From the NCBI GenBank assembly GCA_965660945.1, contig CBFIBS010000002.1, positions 186,001-250,000 on the forward strand: 64,000 bases of DNA, read 5' to 3'. The notes under the pieces were generated by a model that worked only from the letters and a program-made list of their open reading frames with translations, ran no database searches and was not told the DNA's origin. The position numbers and the translations under genes are program-made. Within the stretch, counting starts at the first letter, position 1, and each line of letters begins with the position of its first letter. This DNA is from UBA7985 sp002711265 (lineage in GTDB: Bacteria > Pseudomonadota > Alphaproteobacteria > UBA7985). Of this stretch, positions 1-10,941 are shown in pieces.

Positions 1-1
1 C

Positions 2-562
2 CATACCGTGCTGGGTTTCGAAGGCGCGCCGGTGACCGAAGCCCGCTACTTCGCCAGCGCGGTGCTGGCAACGCTGCTCGGCGGTGGGGCGTCCTCGCGC
101 CTGTTCCAGGAAGTGCGCGAGCGCCGGGGGCTGGCCTACCACGTCGGCGCCCATACTTCGGGCTACGCCGATACCGGGCTGTTTTCAGTCTACGCCGGCA
201 CGGGGCAGGATGCCGAGATGGAGCTGCTCGGCGTGGTCATCGACGAATTCCGGCGATTGGTGGAAGAACCGATCCCGGAAGAAGAGGTCGAGCGTGCCCG
301 GGCGCAGATCCGAACCTCGTTCCTGATGGCGCGGGAGAGCACGTCCAGCCGGGCTGAGGATGCGGCTCAGCAGATGCTGGTCTACGGCATCCCGCGTTCG
401 GTCGGAGATCTTATCGGGCAGATCGATGCGGTGGACTCGACGGCGCTGCGGCAGGAAGCGGAGCTGATCTTGTCCACCCCGGTCACGCTGGCCGCCGTGG
501 GGCCGCTGGACGACCCGGCCGCTCTGCATCAGCTGGGCGAGCGGTTGCGCGCGGCGGCCTAG
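2..562 (+). CDS. M16 family zinc peptidase-like protein, C-terminal part (5' end outside window)
   Basis: The reading frame is open from the first bases of the window, so only the last 186 residues are visible. They contain the typical C-terminal M16 (pitrilysin / mitochondrial processing peptidase-like) core: a Gly-rich segment LLGGGASSRLFQEVRE followed by RGLAYHVGAHTSGYADTGLF, the substrate-binding Arg/Tyr region of the inactive C-terminal half of these clamshell proteases. The HxxEH zinc site lies in the missing N-terminal half, so activity cannot be judged. A paired set of M16 genes lies at the other end of the window (57774-60488); this copy is closer to the single-gene MPP-like type. 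The stop codon overlaps the stop of the convergent DUF4170 gene within the four bases CTAG. Confidence 0.85.
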   Translation, partial: HTVLGFEGAPVTEARYFASAVLATLLGGGASSRLFQEVRERRGLAYHVGAHTSGYADTGLFSVYAGTGQDAEMELLGVVIDEFRRLVEEPIPEEEVERARAQIRTSFLMARESTSSRAEDAAQQMLVYGIPRSVGDLIGQIDAVDSTALRQEAELILSTPVTLAAVGPLDDPAALHQLGERLRAAA

Positions 563-1182
563 TCGACGCTCGCACTTTCCCTTTCGGTTTTTGCAGTTTT
601 CTTGGCTTCGGCTGGCAGGATCACGGCCTGACCACAGACGGCCTTTCCGTCCTGCACAATCATGGTCGGGTCACCGTACAGGACGTAACCATCCGCCAGC
701 GCAGCTGAGATCTTTTCACAGAATTCCCGGGTGTCAGGACCGGTCAGCAAGCGGTAGGCAAGGCGCTCGGGCGCCGCGCTGCCATCGCCACCGTCGGTCG
801 GCTGGATGGACTCGATGCGGTACTGCGCGGTGGCGTCGTCGACCGTGGCCCACGCGCGTTCCTGCCACTTGGCTTCGGCCTCGGCATAGGTCTCGAAGGG
901 ACCGTGGCGCTCGGGCACGCCTGCCCATTCTCGGAATGAAGTGTCCTTAAAGCTACCGCCAATGACCCAGAAGGCGCCCTTACCGCCTGCGGTCATGTCG
1001 TCTTCTTCGATATGGAAGTGCGCGTTGGCATCGTCCACAGTTTCCCAGGCCAGGCGCTGCCAGACTTTGAGCGCCTTGTCGTAGTCGTCAAAAGGGCCTT
1101 CACGGACTTCCTCGGCCCCATCAACCAGATTATTGAAGGCGGTCGATTCATAGACGCCGCCCACGACCCAGAACTGCCGCAT
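559..1182 (-). CDS. DUF4170 protein with tandem duplicated domain
   Basis: This is a 207-residue protein of unknown function. Two copies of one motif can be read: residues 1-60 begin MRQFWVVGGVYESTAF and residues about 70-130 begin AFWVIGGSFKDTSF. Each is followed by a 'GPF..Y..A...W..RAW.TVDDA.A.YRIE' stretch, which matches the DUF4170 family of small alphaproteobacterial proteins. Family members are usually one domain of about 80 residues, so this one looks like an internal duplication followed by a third segment (about 140-190) that may hold a cold-adapted or nucleotide-unrelated tail; I do not recognise it. There is no signal peptide or membrane segment. The gene is convergent with the upstream peptidase and on the same strand as yqgE. 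Function is unknown. Confidence 0.8.
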   Translation of the reverse strand: MRQFWVVGGVYESTAFNNLVDGAEEVREGPFDDYDKALKVWQRLAWETVDDANAHFHIEEDDMTAGGKGAFWVIGGSFKDTSFREWAGVPERHGPFETYAEAEAKWQERAWATVDDATAQYRIESIQPTDGGDGSAAPERLAYRLLTGPDTREFCEKISAALADGYVLYGDPTMIVQDGKAVCGQAVILPAEAKKTAKTERESASVD

Positions 1183-1289
1183 GAGTGTCGCTTTCTCTTA
1201 CTGGTGCTCGTAGTGGTGGCGGATTACCGCCGAGTGCAGCGTTCTCCTAACGCCCCCGGGCGTCGCTGTCATCGCTCAAAGCGCAGGGG

Positions 1290-1889
1290 TCAGGCGTGCC
1301 CGCCCACGGAAGCGAGCTGGCCCGGGTCGATGCCAAGCTTAGCGATGGCCTGCTTCCAGGCCGGTTCATTTTCGGAGAGGAAAATGAGCTCGTGGTCAGG
1401 CTCGATGCTGATCCAGGCGTTCGCTTCCAGCTCCTGCTCCAGCTGCCCGGCGGACCACTGCGAACAGCCCAGCGCGATCAGGTAGTCTGCCGGGCCATCG
1501 CCGTCGGCGATGTCGCGCAGGATTTCCACGGCGGTGGTCAAGCAGACCTCGTCGGTGACTTTAATCGTGGTGTCGTGCTGGTAATCGGGCGAGTGCAGGA
1601 CGAAGCCGCGCTGCTCCTGTACCGGGCCGCCGCGCGTGACGCGGCCGCTGGGCGGCACGTTGGCGTCGATCGACAGGTTTTCCAGCACTTCGGTGAAAGT
1701 CAGACCGTGGTGGCTGTGATTGACGACCACGCCCATGGCACCGTCTTCGCCGTGCAGGCACATGTAGATCACCGACTTTTCGAACAGAGGGTCGCCGATG
1801 TGTGGGGTTGCCACCAGCAGCTTGCCCTGCAGCCCATAGGGGGTGCTGGACACGGAAAACTCTGTGTTAGGCGCTATGTTATCGGACAT
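1290..1889 (-). CDS. YqgE/AlgH family (UPF0301) protein
   Basis: The 199-residue protein matches the whole YqgE/AlgH family. It has an N-terminal LQGKLLVATPHIGDPLFEKS, then VIYMCLHGEDGAMGVVVN, a central RGGPVQEQRGFVLH and a C-terminal ALGCSQWSAGQLEQELEANAW. These are the conserved blocks of the single-domain UPF0301 fold. The family is cytosolic; AlgH was once linked to alginate regulation in Pseudomonas but its molecular role is not settled. In alphaproteobacteria it often lies beside a DsbD-like reductase and a peroxiredoxin, and here both follow divergently (2124 and 4489). The start was chosen at the first ATG, which gives the family N-terminus. Confidence 0.93.
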   Translation of the reverse strand: MSDNIAPNTEFSVSSTPYGLQGKLLVATPHIGDPLFEKSVIYMCLHGEDGAMGVVVNHSHHGLTFTEVLENLSIDANVPPSGRVTRGGPVQEQRGFVLHSPDYQHDTTIKVTDEVCLTTAVEILRDIADGDGPADYLIALGCSQWSAGQLEQELEANAWISIEPDHELIFLSENEPAWKQAIAKLGIDPGQLASVGGHA

Positions 1890-2123
1890 GTCTTATAGAG
1901 TAAGCGGCTGACGGCGTCTGTAAAGGCTCAAAGCTGTGACATTCCGCTTCACGGGTGATCAACATTGGGGTGATGTATTCGTCACCTTTGCTCAGCGGCT
2001 CGTGAAGCGACAGCAGGGCCAAAGTTGCCTATAGGTGTGCCCGAGACAGAATTTTGGCCGCCGCCGTCGCTGCACAAAGGAGCAGGGTCGGCGCCGGACA
2101 GAGAGCAGGGATACAGACAAGGA

Positions 2124-4400
<2,277 letters not shown>

Positions 4401-4488
4401 TTGATCCACATCAGTGCCATGAGGCGGGCTGATTTCGGGGCGCGCTTTTGTTCCGAGTGCATTGCAGCGAGTAGAGAGCGAGACTGGC

Positions 4489-4965
4489 ATGACTATCAGC
4501 GTGGGCGATCCGTTTCCAAGCGTAACCGTGAAGACCTGGGACGATGCCCCTGTGGATCTAGCTGTCGGCGAGTTGATTGCCGGAAAGACAGCTGTGATAT
4601 TCGGCGTGCCGGGGGCCTTTACCCCGACCTGCAGCATACGCCATCTGCCGGGCTTCGTTGACCTCTATGACGATATCAAAGCCAAGGGCGTCGACGTGAT
4701 CGCCGTCCATTCGGTCAACGACCCCTATGTGCTGAACATGTGGAATAAGGATCAGGGGCACGAGGGGATCGCGACCCTAGCCGACTGGGATGCGACGCTG
4801 GCCAAAGCGCTGGGCGTGGAAGCGGATATGTCCAAGACCGGGCTGGGTCTGCGCGCCGCGCGCTACGCCGCCATCGTCCGGGAAAGCAAGATCACATACT
4901 TCGAGGTTGGAAACTTGGAGGTCTCGGGAGCCGAGGTGATCCTGGAAGCCTTGGACAAGTTCTGA
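4489..4965 (+). CDS. Prx5-type peroxiredoxin
   Basis: This 158-residue cytosolic thiol peroxidase reduces hydroperoxides. The peroxidatic cysteine is Cys48 in the family motif GVPGAFTPTCSIRHLPGF, preceded by the usual GDPFPSVTVKTWDD start, and the distal RYAAIV segment is present. Length and motif fit the AhpE/Prx5 group, commonly glutaredoxin- or glutathione-dependent in proteobacteria. I see no second conserved cysteine and therefore infer a 1-Cys or intermolecular mechanism. The ATG at 4489 gives the normal family start; an upstream TTG at 4462 is in frame but adds nine residues without support. It lies directly behind the DsbD-like gene. Confidence 0.93.
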   Translation: MTISVGDPFPSVTVKTWDDAPVDLAVGELIAGKTAVIFGVPGAFTPTCSIRHLPGFVDLYDDIKAKGVDVIAVHSVNDPYVLNMWNKDQGHEGIATLADWDATLAKALGVEADMSKTGLGLRAARYAAIVRESKITYFEVGNLEVSGAEVILEALDKF

Positions 4966-5029
4966 TCCAATCAGGCAGATAGCAAGACGACTGAGTGAGC
5001 TGCTCGACCAAGGGTGAGGGCAGCGGCCA

Positions 5030-6307
5030 TCAGTCTTCTGGCGAACACCCGAAAATCGCCTCGTCGATGGTGGCCTGCGACGATGTTTCTGCATGCTGGG
5101 CCAGAGCCTTAAGCCGAATTTGTGGAGCCGTAAACTGTGCTTCCACACCCACGTCTCCGGCCGAAGTCAGTTCAGCCCAGTGAGCAATCAGCCCTTCTGC
5201 TTCAAGAAGCGCAATCAACGCCGCCTGCTTGCCCGAATGAGGCCCGCAGACCGTGACACAGCCCGCCCGCAGTGCCTCCATCGGATTGTGCGAGCCGACC
5301 TTCGCGTCAAAGCCGCCCCCGATCACCACTATGCCGCCCAGCGCGTAGAGCGTGCCCAGCGTCCCGAACCCGGTCCAGTAGGCGAACCCCGGCCCTTCGC
5401 CACCCAGGGCCTGTCTGAAGCGCGCCAGCTTCTCCGGATGTCGGGGCGCGACGATGATCTGCACGTCAGCACGGTCCGTGTCTGTGCGCACCGAACCCGC
5501 CGTTCCTGCCACCAGCGCCATCCACCCAGCGATCATACCCTCCACGGCCCGGATCTCACCGGGGTGGACGTTGGCAAAGACCAGCAGCGGTGCACCCTTC
5601 CGGCGCCAGTGCCGCCAGCGCGCCAGTTCCGCCGGGTCAACCGGCAGCGCCGAGCCAACCAGCTTCAGCGGAGGCGTCTGGTGTACCGGCCCCCAGCCCA
5701 GCGCGTCCAAAGCCTGTCGCTGGCCGGAGTCCGCCGCAGTCACCCGTGACAACCCTGCCCCGACCGAGGCCGTCAGCCCCGGCCACCGTCGCCAGAATCG
5801 CAGACTGCGCGCCGACAGCGATGCATCGAGAAGGACCACCGGCACGCCCCTCGCCCGCAATGCCGCCAGCCAGCCCGGCCAGAGTTCATTTTCGTAAAGC
5901 ACCAGCCCGCGCAGGCGATGGTGCGCGCAGAAACGCGCCATGACCCCGGGATGATCCATGGGCGCCATGGCAACAGCCACGCGCGGCTGACCATCGAGCG
6001 CCTGTGTGGCGACCGCGTACCCCTGTGCACTCTGCACCGTCAAGAGCACGCCTTCGCAGGCCTCAGACCGGTTCGCGTAGTGGAGCACGAGCGGCAGCAG
6101 CGCCCGCACTTCGCCGACTGAAGCCCCATGAAACCACAGCACTTCGGGGGCGTCGGTCGCTTTGGTGTTCTCCGCTTGCTCCATCTTTGCGAGAGAGCCC
6201 CGGGCGAGCCGCTCAGCGGTCCGCGCTGCCGGTTCCCCACGCAAACGCAGCCCCACCGCCAGCAGCGGCGCCAACAGCCAGGACAGAAGGGTCAGCAGGT
6301 GGGCCAC
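5030..6307 (-). CDS. waaA: 3-deoxy-D-manno-octulosonic acid (Kdo) transferase
   Basis: This 425-residue GT30 glycosyltransferase adds Kdo from CMP-Kdo to lipid IVA at the inner face of the cytoplasmic membrane during lipopolysaccharide core synthesis. It has an N-terminal hydrophobic anchor (residues 1-20), the block WFHGASVGEVRALLPL with the putative catalytic Glu66, and a C-terminal Rossmann half with GGIVVIGGGFDAKVGSHNPMEAL, the conserved GS.HNP.E donor-binding segment. Length is normal. It is the second gene of a likely pair with pmbA (56-base gap). Its presence shows that the organism makes Kdo-containing LPS and is thus a diderm with a conventional outer membrane. Confidence 0.93.
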   Translation of the reverse strand: MAHLLTLLSWLLAPLLAVGLRLRGEPAARTAERLARGSLAKMEQAENTKATDAPEVLWFHGASVGEVRALLPLVLHYANRSEACEGVLLTVQSAQGYAVATQALDGQPRVAVAMAPMDHPGVMARFCAHHRLRGLVLYENELWPGWLAALRARGVPVVLLDASLSARSLRFWRRWPGLTASVGAGLSRVTAADSGQRQALDALGWGPVHQTPPLKLVGSALPVDPAELARWRHWRRKGAPLLVFANVHPGEIRAVEGMIAGWMALVAGTAGSVRTDTDRADVQIIVAPRHPEKLARFRQALGGEGPGFAYWTGFGTLGTLYALGGIVVIGGGFDAKVGSHNPMEALRAGCVTVCGPHSGKQAALIALLEAEGLIAHWAELTSAGDVGVEAQFTAPQIRLKALAQHAETSSQATIDEAIFGCSPED

Positions 6308-6363
6308 AATGCCTCTCTCAAAGCCCGGTCCTCAACCACAGCACCCGACACACACACGCACCC

Positions 6364-7719
6364 TCAGGCGCCAGCCACGGTTAGACCGTCCATCTGCACC
6401 GTCGGTGTACCCATGCCGCCGAAGAACGTCAGATCATCGGCCGCAGACATCGACCGCCACATATCCTGTAACCGTCCGCCCAGCGTCATGCTTTCCACCG
6501 GTTCGGCAAGCTGGCCATCGCGGACCCAGAAGCCAGTCGCACCCTGGCTGTAGTCTCCGGTAATCATATTCGCACCCTGCCCCATCAGCGAGGTGACGTA
6601 GAAGGCCTCACCCGCTGCCGCCAGCATATCCTCGACCGACACCGCACCGGGGCTAAGCCAAAGGTTGGCGTGGCCGACCCCGATCGAAGCGCCAGCGCGG
6701 CTGGCATGGCCCGTGGGCTCGACCCCGGCCTGAGCTGCAGTCGCCAGGTTGTGCAGGTGGGTCTGCAGCACGCCGTCTTCGAAGATTGCGCGCGGCTGAA
6801 CCGGCAGGCCCTCTCCATCGAAGGGACGGCTGCCCTGCCCGCGCGGCTTGAACGGGTCTTCGTGCACGGACAGCCCGGGGGAAATCACCAGCTCGCCAAC
6901 GTGATCGGCGAGCAGGCTGGTGCCGCGCACCACCGACTCGCCGTTGATGGCACCGGTCAGCAGCCCAAGCATGCGCACGGCAACCCGGGGCTCGAAAATC
7001 ACCGGCACTTTGGCGGTTGCACCCGGGCGTGCGCCGAGCTGGCTCACCGCCCGTCGCCCGGCCTCTCGCCCCACGGCGGCCGGGTCGCCAAGGTCTTCGG
7101 CGAAGACAGCGAGGTCGTAGTCGAAGTCACGCTTCTGCGCCTCACCGCTGCCGGCAATCGCGCTGCCGGAAATCCCGAACCGGGTCGCCTGCACCGAGCC
7201 GAGGAAGCCGTTGGTCGTGGCCATGACCAGCGAAGATTTGGTCCAGCCTGCCGACACGCCGCCGGAATTGGTCACACCCTCGACCGACAACATGGCGTCT
7301 TCCATGGCCTCCGCCATATCCAGCAGGCCGTCGGTCGACGGCTCAACGGGGTCGGCGGTTTCCAGCGTCGGCCATTGGGTCACCACCTGCCCGGGCTCAG
7401 CCAGCCTGGCGAAGGGATCTGCCGGGCTGTGGCGGGCCATGCCGACAGCCCGCTCGGCAAGGCGTGCCAGACCCTGGTCTGACAGATCACTGCCGCTGAC
7501 CTGCGCGATCTGGCCGTCGACGAAGACCCTCAGGTCGACCCCGGCGCTATCAGCCCGTTCCAGCGTCTCGATCTGCCCCATGCGGCGCCCCACCGAAATC
7601 TGGTCGCTGCCAAAGACTGAGGCGTCGGCAGCGTCGGCGCCTGCGGCCCGCGCACGGTCGATCAGGGCCCCAACTCGGTCTTCGAGGTCGAGGGCGGTTG
7701 CGGGATTTGCCTGGGTCAT
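6364..7719 (-). CDS. pmbA: PmbA/TldD family metalloprotease component
   Basis: This 451-residue protein belongs to the TldD/PmbA (TldE) family, which forms a heterodimeric zinc protease that trims unstructured peptides and ribosomally made precursors, acts on CcdA and matures microcin B17. Characteristic blocks are IETLERADSAGVDLRVFVDG near the N-terminus, a central NGFLGSVQATRFGIS and a C-terminal GADMITGDYSQGATGFWV-like end (here GANMITGDYSQGATGFWVR). It lacks an HExxxH motif, which in this family marks TldD; this is therefore the PmbA/TldE partner. The partner tldD is not in the window. I used the ATG at 7719 (MTQANPA), not the codon at 7788. It is transcribed toward waaA and divergently from the iminopeptidase, with only 51 bases between start codons. 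Confidence 0.92.
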   Translation of the reverse strand: MTQANPATALDLEDRVGALIDRARAAGADAADASVFGSDQISVGRRMGQIETLERADSAGVDLRVFVDGQIAQVSGSDLSDQGLARLAERAVGMARHSPADPFARLAEPGQVVTQWPTLETADPVEPSTDGLLDMAEAMEDAMLSVEGVTNSGGVSAGWTKSSLVMATTNGFLGSVQATRFGISGSAIAGSGEAQKRDFDYDLAVFAEDLGDPAAVGREAGRRAVSQLGARPGATAKVPVIFEPRVAVRMLGLLTGAINGESVVRGTSLLADHVGELVISPGLSVHEDPFKPRGQGSRPFDGEGLPVQPRAIFEDGVLQTHLHNLATAAQAGVEPTGHASRAGASIGVGHANLWLSPGAVSVEDMLAAAGEAFYVTSLMGQGANMITGDYSQGATGFWVRDGQLAEPVESMTLGGRLQDMWRSMSAADDLTFFGGMGTPTVQMDGLTVAGA

Positions 7720-7770
7720 GTTCGCTTTCACCTTGAGAACTTGCTGTACGCAACAGATATAGGGTGCAGC

Positions 7771-8724
7771 ATGGATAAGGTCGAACACTCAAAACGCGAA
7801 CAGGGCGAACAGGCCTACGACCGCGGTTATCTCCCGGTCTCGGACGGGCACAGCCTTTACTACGAGCAGGCGGGCAACCCGGAGGGCGTGCCTGTGGTCT
7901 GCCTGCATGGTGGTCCCGGCGCGGGGGCCAACGCCTGGACCCGGCGCTTCTTCGACCTCAGCCACTACCGGGTGATCCAGTTCGACCAGCGCGGGGCGGG
8001 GCGCTCGACCCCCGGGGGCGGGTTGCGGGCCAACACCACCTGGCACCTCGTCGCCGACACCGAGGCACTGCGCCGCCATTTCGGGGTTGATCAATGGCTG
8101 GTGTTCGGCGGGTCCTGGGGCGCCACGCTGGCACTGGCCTACGCGGGCCAGCACCCGGACAGCGTGCGCGGGCTGGTGCTGCGCGGGCTGTTCCTCGGTC
8201 GGCGTGCAGACCGGGAGTGGTTCCTCGACGGACTGAGCCGGTTCTACCCCGACGCCCACCGCCGCTGGCTGGAGGCCCTGCCCGAGGATCGGCGCGACGA
8301 CCCGCTTGCGGGTTACCGCGACCGGCTGGACGACCGCGACCGTCGGGTACGGCTGTCGGCCGGGGAAGCGTGGACGCGCTATGAATCGGCCTGTTCCTCG
8401 CTGGCCGGGGGCGGGTCTTTCGGCGCGTCGGAGGCGGCCTGGCGCATGGCCCGCTGCGAGGCGCATTACCTCGCCCATGACTGCTTTTTCGACGACTCTG
8501 AACGCGGCGCGCTGTCGTACGTTCCCGAGGGTGGCTTCGACTTCCCCGGTGTGCTGGTCCACGGTCGGTTCGACATGATCTGTCCGCTCTCCGGGGCCTT
8601 TGAGCTGCAACAGCGCTGGCCCAGCCTTGACCTGAAGGTGGTGCAGCAAGCGGGGCATTCCGCGGCCGAGCCCGCGATCACCGAAGCCCTGACTGCAGCA
8701 GTCGAGGCCGCAAAGGCCTGGTAG
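7771..8724 (+). CDS. pip: Prolyl iminopeptidase (S33 alpha/beta hydrolase)
   Basis: This 317-residue cytosolic peptidase removes N-terminal proline. The oxyanion block HGGPGAGAN starts at His46, the nucleophile elbow is GGSWGATLAL (Ser about 114), the acid is the Asp in HGRFDMICP (about 268) and the histidine lies in QAGHSA (about 296). FDQRGAGRSTP is also diagnostic of the family. Length is normal. The ATG at 7771 gives the family N-terminus; an in-frame TTG start at 7741 would overlap the promoter region of the divergent pmbA. The ribosome site is weak (AGGGTGCAGC). A tRNA-Arg gene follows 96 bases downstream. Confidence 0.93.
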   Translation: MDKVEHSKREQGEQAYDRGYLPVSDGHSLYYEQAGNPEGVPVVCLHGGPGAGANAWTRRFFDLSHYRVIQFDQRGAGRSTPGGGLRANTTWHLVADTEALRRHFGVDQWLVFGGSWGATLALAYAGQHPDSVRGLVLRGLFLGRRADREWFLDGLSRFYPDAHRRWLEALPEDRRDDPLAGYRDRLDDRDRRVRLSAGEAWTRYESACSSLAGGGSFGASEAAWRMARCEAHYLAHDCFFDDSERGALSYVPEGGFDFPGVLVHGRFDMICPLSGAFELQQRWPSLDLKVVQQAGHSAAEPAITEALTAAVEAAKAW

Positions 8725-8767
8725 TCAGTCCGGGTCTGCCAAACCGGGATTTTGTGAAAGGCCATCG

Positions 8768-8795
8768 TGGACGGCGCCGATTTACCGACTATGAT
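8768..8795 (+). promoter_or_regulatory. Candidate sigma-70 promoter of tRNA-Arg
   Basis: TGGACG (8768-8773) and TATGAT (8790-8795) are separated by 16 bases, and the tRNA begins 25 bases after the -10 box. This is pattern matching only; alphaproteobacterial -10 boxes are loose. Confidence 0.35.
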
Positions 8796-8820
8796 GCACG
8801 CCGGTCTGCAGACCCGAAGA

Positions 8821-8894
8821 GGACCATTAGCTCAGCAGGATAGAGCGTCCGATTCCTAATCGGAAGGCCACAGGTTCGAATCCTGTATGGTCCA
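8821..8894 (+). tRNA. tRNA-Arg (anticodon CCT)
   Basis: A full cloverleaf can be folded. The acceptor stem is GGACCAT (8821-8827) with ATGGTCC (8887-8893), discriminator A8894. The D stem is GCTC/GAGC (8830-8846), the anticodon stem TCCGA/TCGGA with loop TTCCTAA and anticodon CCT at 8855-8857, and the T arm ACAGG-TTCGAAT-CCTGT (8870-8886). CCA is not encoded. It reads AGG codons. No attachment-site repeat was seen beside it, though a coding-like fragment lies about 75 bases downstream. Confidence 0.96.
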
Positions 8895-9219
8895 TCACCC
8901 CACCCGGTACCCGCCCTGACAAAGCACACATGCTGCAAAACCAGTCGCCTCTAGGCGCAGGCGGTAAGCACAGGCCGGGGGCACGGACGGCGCTTACACC
9001 GCCGATGACGTGCTGCTGACTCATGCTAGCGGCGTGGTGGCCATCACTGGCGATGACCTGCCGCCCGAGAACCTGGCGCAGTGGTAAGCCATGGGTGAAC
9101 CCGGTATCGTGCTGCCCGGAACAACCGAGATTCACCTCATGGTCCCTGCCGGCCGTTTTTCCGTGACACACGCCGCCGCCGGATACTTTGATAACCCCAT
9201 CGCAACGGAGGATTGATGC
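8895..9219. other. Intergenic stretch with a coding-like fragment (8968-9087)
   Basis: This 325-base gap between tRNA-Arg and the VOC gene holds no intact gene. On the plus strand, 8968-9087 reads 39 codons without a start and ending in TAA, with protein-like composition (TADDVLLTHASGVVAITG near its middle); an in-frame TAA lies just upstream at 8965. It looks like the end of a lost gene, but it could be chance in GC-rich DNA. The start of the VOC gene uses a clear GGAGG at 9208-9212. Confidence 0.4.
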
Positions 9220-9636
9220 GTGATTGCCTACCTGTCTGTCGGCGCGTCCGACATCGCCCGTGCGAAGCGGTTCTACACGGCGTTCCTGCCCGCCCTGGGC
9301 TATGGTCTCGAAGAGAGTGAGGAGGGGCTCAGTTTCGCCCTGACCCGGAAATCTCCCGGCTGTCCTGCCCTGCCCGAATTCTACGTCAATCCACCCTTCG
9401 ACGGGGCCCCAGCCTCGGCAGGAAACGGCAGCATGGTGGCCTTCGAAGCCAGCAATCAGGCGCAGGTCAGGGCGCTGCACGCCGCCGCACTGGCTGCTGG
9501 AGGCAGTGATGAAGGTGCGCCGGGGTTCCGAGCCGCCTATGGCCCTCGGTTCTATGTCGGTTATCTGCGCGACCCGCAGGGTAACAAAATCGCCCTGTTT
9601 TCCAGTAACCCAGACGAGCCCGGTCGAGACGACTAG
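9220..9636 (+). CDS. VOC family (glyoxalase/bleomycin-resistance-like) protein
   Basis: This 138-residue protein is a single vicinal-oxygen-chelate module. It has MIAYLSVGASDIARAKRFYTAFLPALGY at the N-terminus and FYVGYLRDPQGNKIALF at the C-terminus, the paired beta-alpha-beta-beta-beta units of the fold. A putative metal glutamate position is replaced by Ala-Leu-Phe context, so a metal-dependent enzyme cannot be assumed. The start is GTG at 9220, eight bases behind a GGAGG ribosome site (9208-9212). Substrate unknown. It is convergent with the Old Yellow Enzyme gene, leaving seven bases between the stop codons. Confidence 0.85.
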   Translation: MIAYLSVGASDIARAKRFYTAFLPALGYGLEESEEGLSFALTRKSPGCPALPEFYVNPPFDGAPASAGNGSMVAFEASNQAQVRALHAAALAAGGSDEGAPGFRAAYGPRFYVGYLRDPQGNKIALFSSNPDEPGRDD

Positions 9637-9643
9637 TAGCGCC

Positions 9644-10777
9644 TCAGTCCTTGCGCGCCTTGACCGGCGGGTTCCCGGGCACCGGTTCACCGCGCAGCGC
9701 CCGGCTCGATCGCATGTATTGGGGGGCAAAGGTCGCCTCGGCGTCGAGCGCCTCCGCCGCGTGCCAGGCCCAACGCGGGTTGAACAGCATGCCACGGGCC
9801 AGCGCGACCATATCCGCCTGACCGGACCGCAGGATGGCTTCAGCCTGCCGTGGCTCCGTGATCTGCCCCACCGCCATGGTCGGAATCCCGACCTCGCGCC
9901 GGATGGTTGCAGCAAAGCCGGTCTGATAGCCGGGGCCAGCCTCGATCTGCTGCGCCGGTGAGTTGCCGCCGCTCGATACATCGATGAAGTCGGCGCCGGC
10001 AGCATAGAGTGCGGCGGTAAAGCGGCTGGCTTCCTCGACCGTCCAGCTAGACCCCTCGACCCAGTCGGTGGCGGAGATCCGCACGCCCAGCGCCTTGGTC
10101 TTCGGCCAGACCGCACGAACGGCGGCAAAAACCTCCAGCGGGAACCGCATCCGCCCTTCCAGCGCGCCGCCGTATGCGTCGTTACGCTGGTTGCTCAGCG
10201 GTGACAGGAACTGGTGCATCAGGTAGCCGTGGGCCATGTGCACCTCGACCACGTCAAAGCCGATTTCATCGGCCCGCCGAGCCGCTGCAACAAAGTCATC
10301 GACGATCTTCGCCAGCCCGTCATCGTCCAGCGCGGTCGGGGTCTCGAAGGCCTCGTTGTAAGCCGCGGCAGAGGGGGCAACGGTCTGCCAGCCCCGAGGG
10401 TCGGCTGCCGGGATCGGCGCACCGCCGTACCAAGGCAGATCGGTCGAGGCCTTGCGTCCGGCGTGGGCCAGCTGAATGCCCATGGTCGCGTTGCCGTAGT
10501 CGCGGCAGAACCCGACCACGCGGGCCAAAGCCTCCTGATTCTCGTCGGACCACAGCCCCAGACAGCCGGGGGAAATCCGCGCCTCCGGGCTGACGCCGGT
10601 GGCTTCCACGAGGATCAGGCCCACACCGCTGACCGCGAACTGACCCAGGTGCATCAGGTGCCAGTCGGTGGCGCTGCCGTCGTCGGCGCTGTACTGGCAC
10701 ATGGGCGCCACCACGATCCGGTTGCTCAGTTCGATCCCGCCCAGGGTGATCGGCGAAAACAGCTTCGAAGAACGCAT
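9644..10777 (-). CDS. Old Yellow Enzyme family NADH:flavin oxidoreductase (YqjM-like)
   Basis: This 377-residue FMN-dependent ene-reductase reduces activated C=C bonds of enals, enones, quinone-like or nitro compounds. It starts MRSSKLFSPITLGGIELSNRIVVAPMCQYS, where Cys27 in the PMCQYS block is the redox-sensing cysteine of the thermophilic-like (YqjM) subclass. HxxHGYLxxQFLSP (here MAHGYLMHQFLSPLSN) and the late MVALARGMLFNPRWAWHAAE block (phosphate of FMN) are also present. The ATG at 10777 fits the family; a longer in-frame start at 10843 lies in the promoter region. It diverges from a small membrane protein gene across a palindromic operator (10942-10956), so induction by electrophiles or quinones is likely but inferred. 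Confidence 0.92.
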   Translation of the reverse strand: MRSSKLFSPITLGGIELSNRIVVAPMCQYSADDGSATDWHLMHLGQFAVSGVGLILVEATGVSPEARISPGCLGLWSDENQEALARVVGFCRDYGNATMGIQLAHAGRKASTDLPWYGGAPIPAADPRGWQTVAPSAAAYNEAFETPTALDDDGLAKIVDDFVAAARRADEIGFDVVEVHMAHGYLMHQFLSPLSNQRNDAYGGALEGRMRFPLEVFAAVRAVWPKTKALGVRISATDWVEGSSWTVEEASRFTAALYAAGADFIDVSSGGNSPAQQIEAGPGYQTGFAATIRREVGIPTMAVGQITEPRQAEAILRSGQADMVALARGMLFNPRWAWHAAEALDAEATFAPQYMRSSRALRGEPVPGNPPVKARKD

Positions 10778-10941
10778 AGACGAAAGATCCAATTCTGTTG
10801 GCCCGCCGGTCTGAAAGGATCGGTGGCAAAACTCCACAAACAAAGTGCACTAAAATCAAACGCGGACAACGAAAGATCGGCAGACGGGCCGGGGTCGCAA
10901 GTGAGAAATGGGTCTCGCTCGCGGCAATTAGTTGGACACAC

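Noticed and set aside
8827..10128. 433-codon open frame on the minus strand
   Set aside because: It crosses the tRNA-Arg gene, the VOC gene and the 3' half of the Old Yellow Enzyme gene, and its product is Arg/Pro-rich with no family motif; a typical GC-rich shadow frame.
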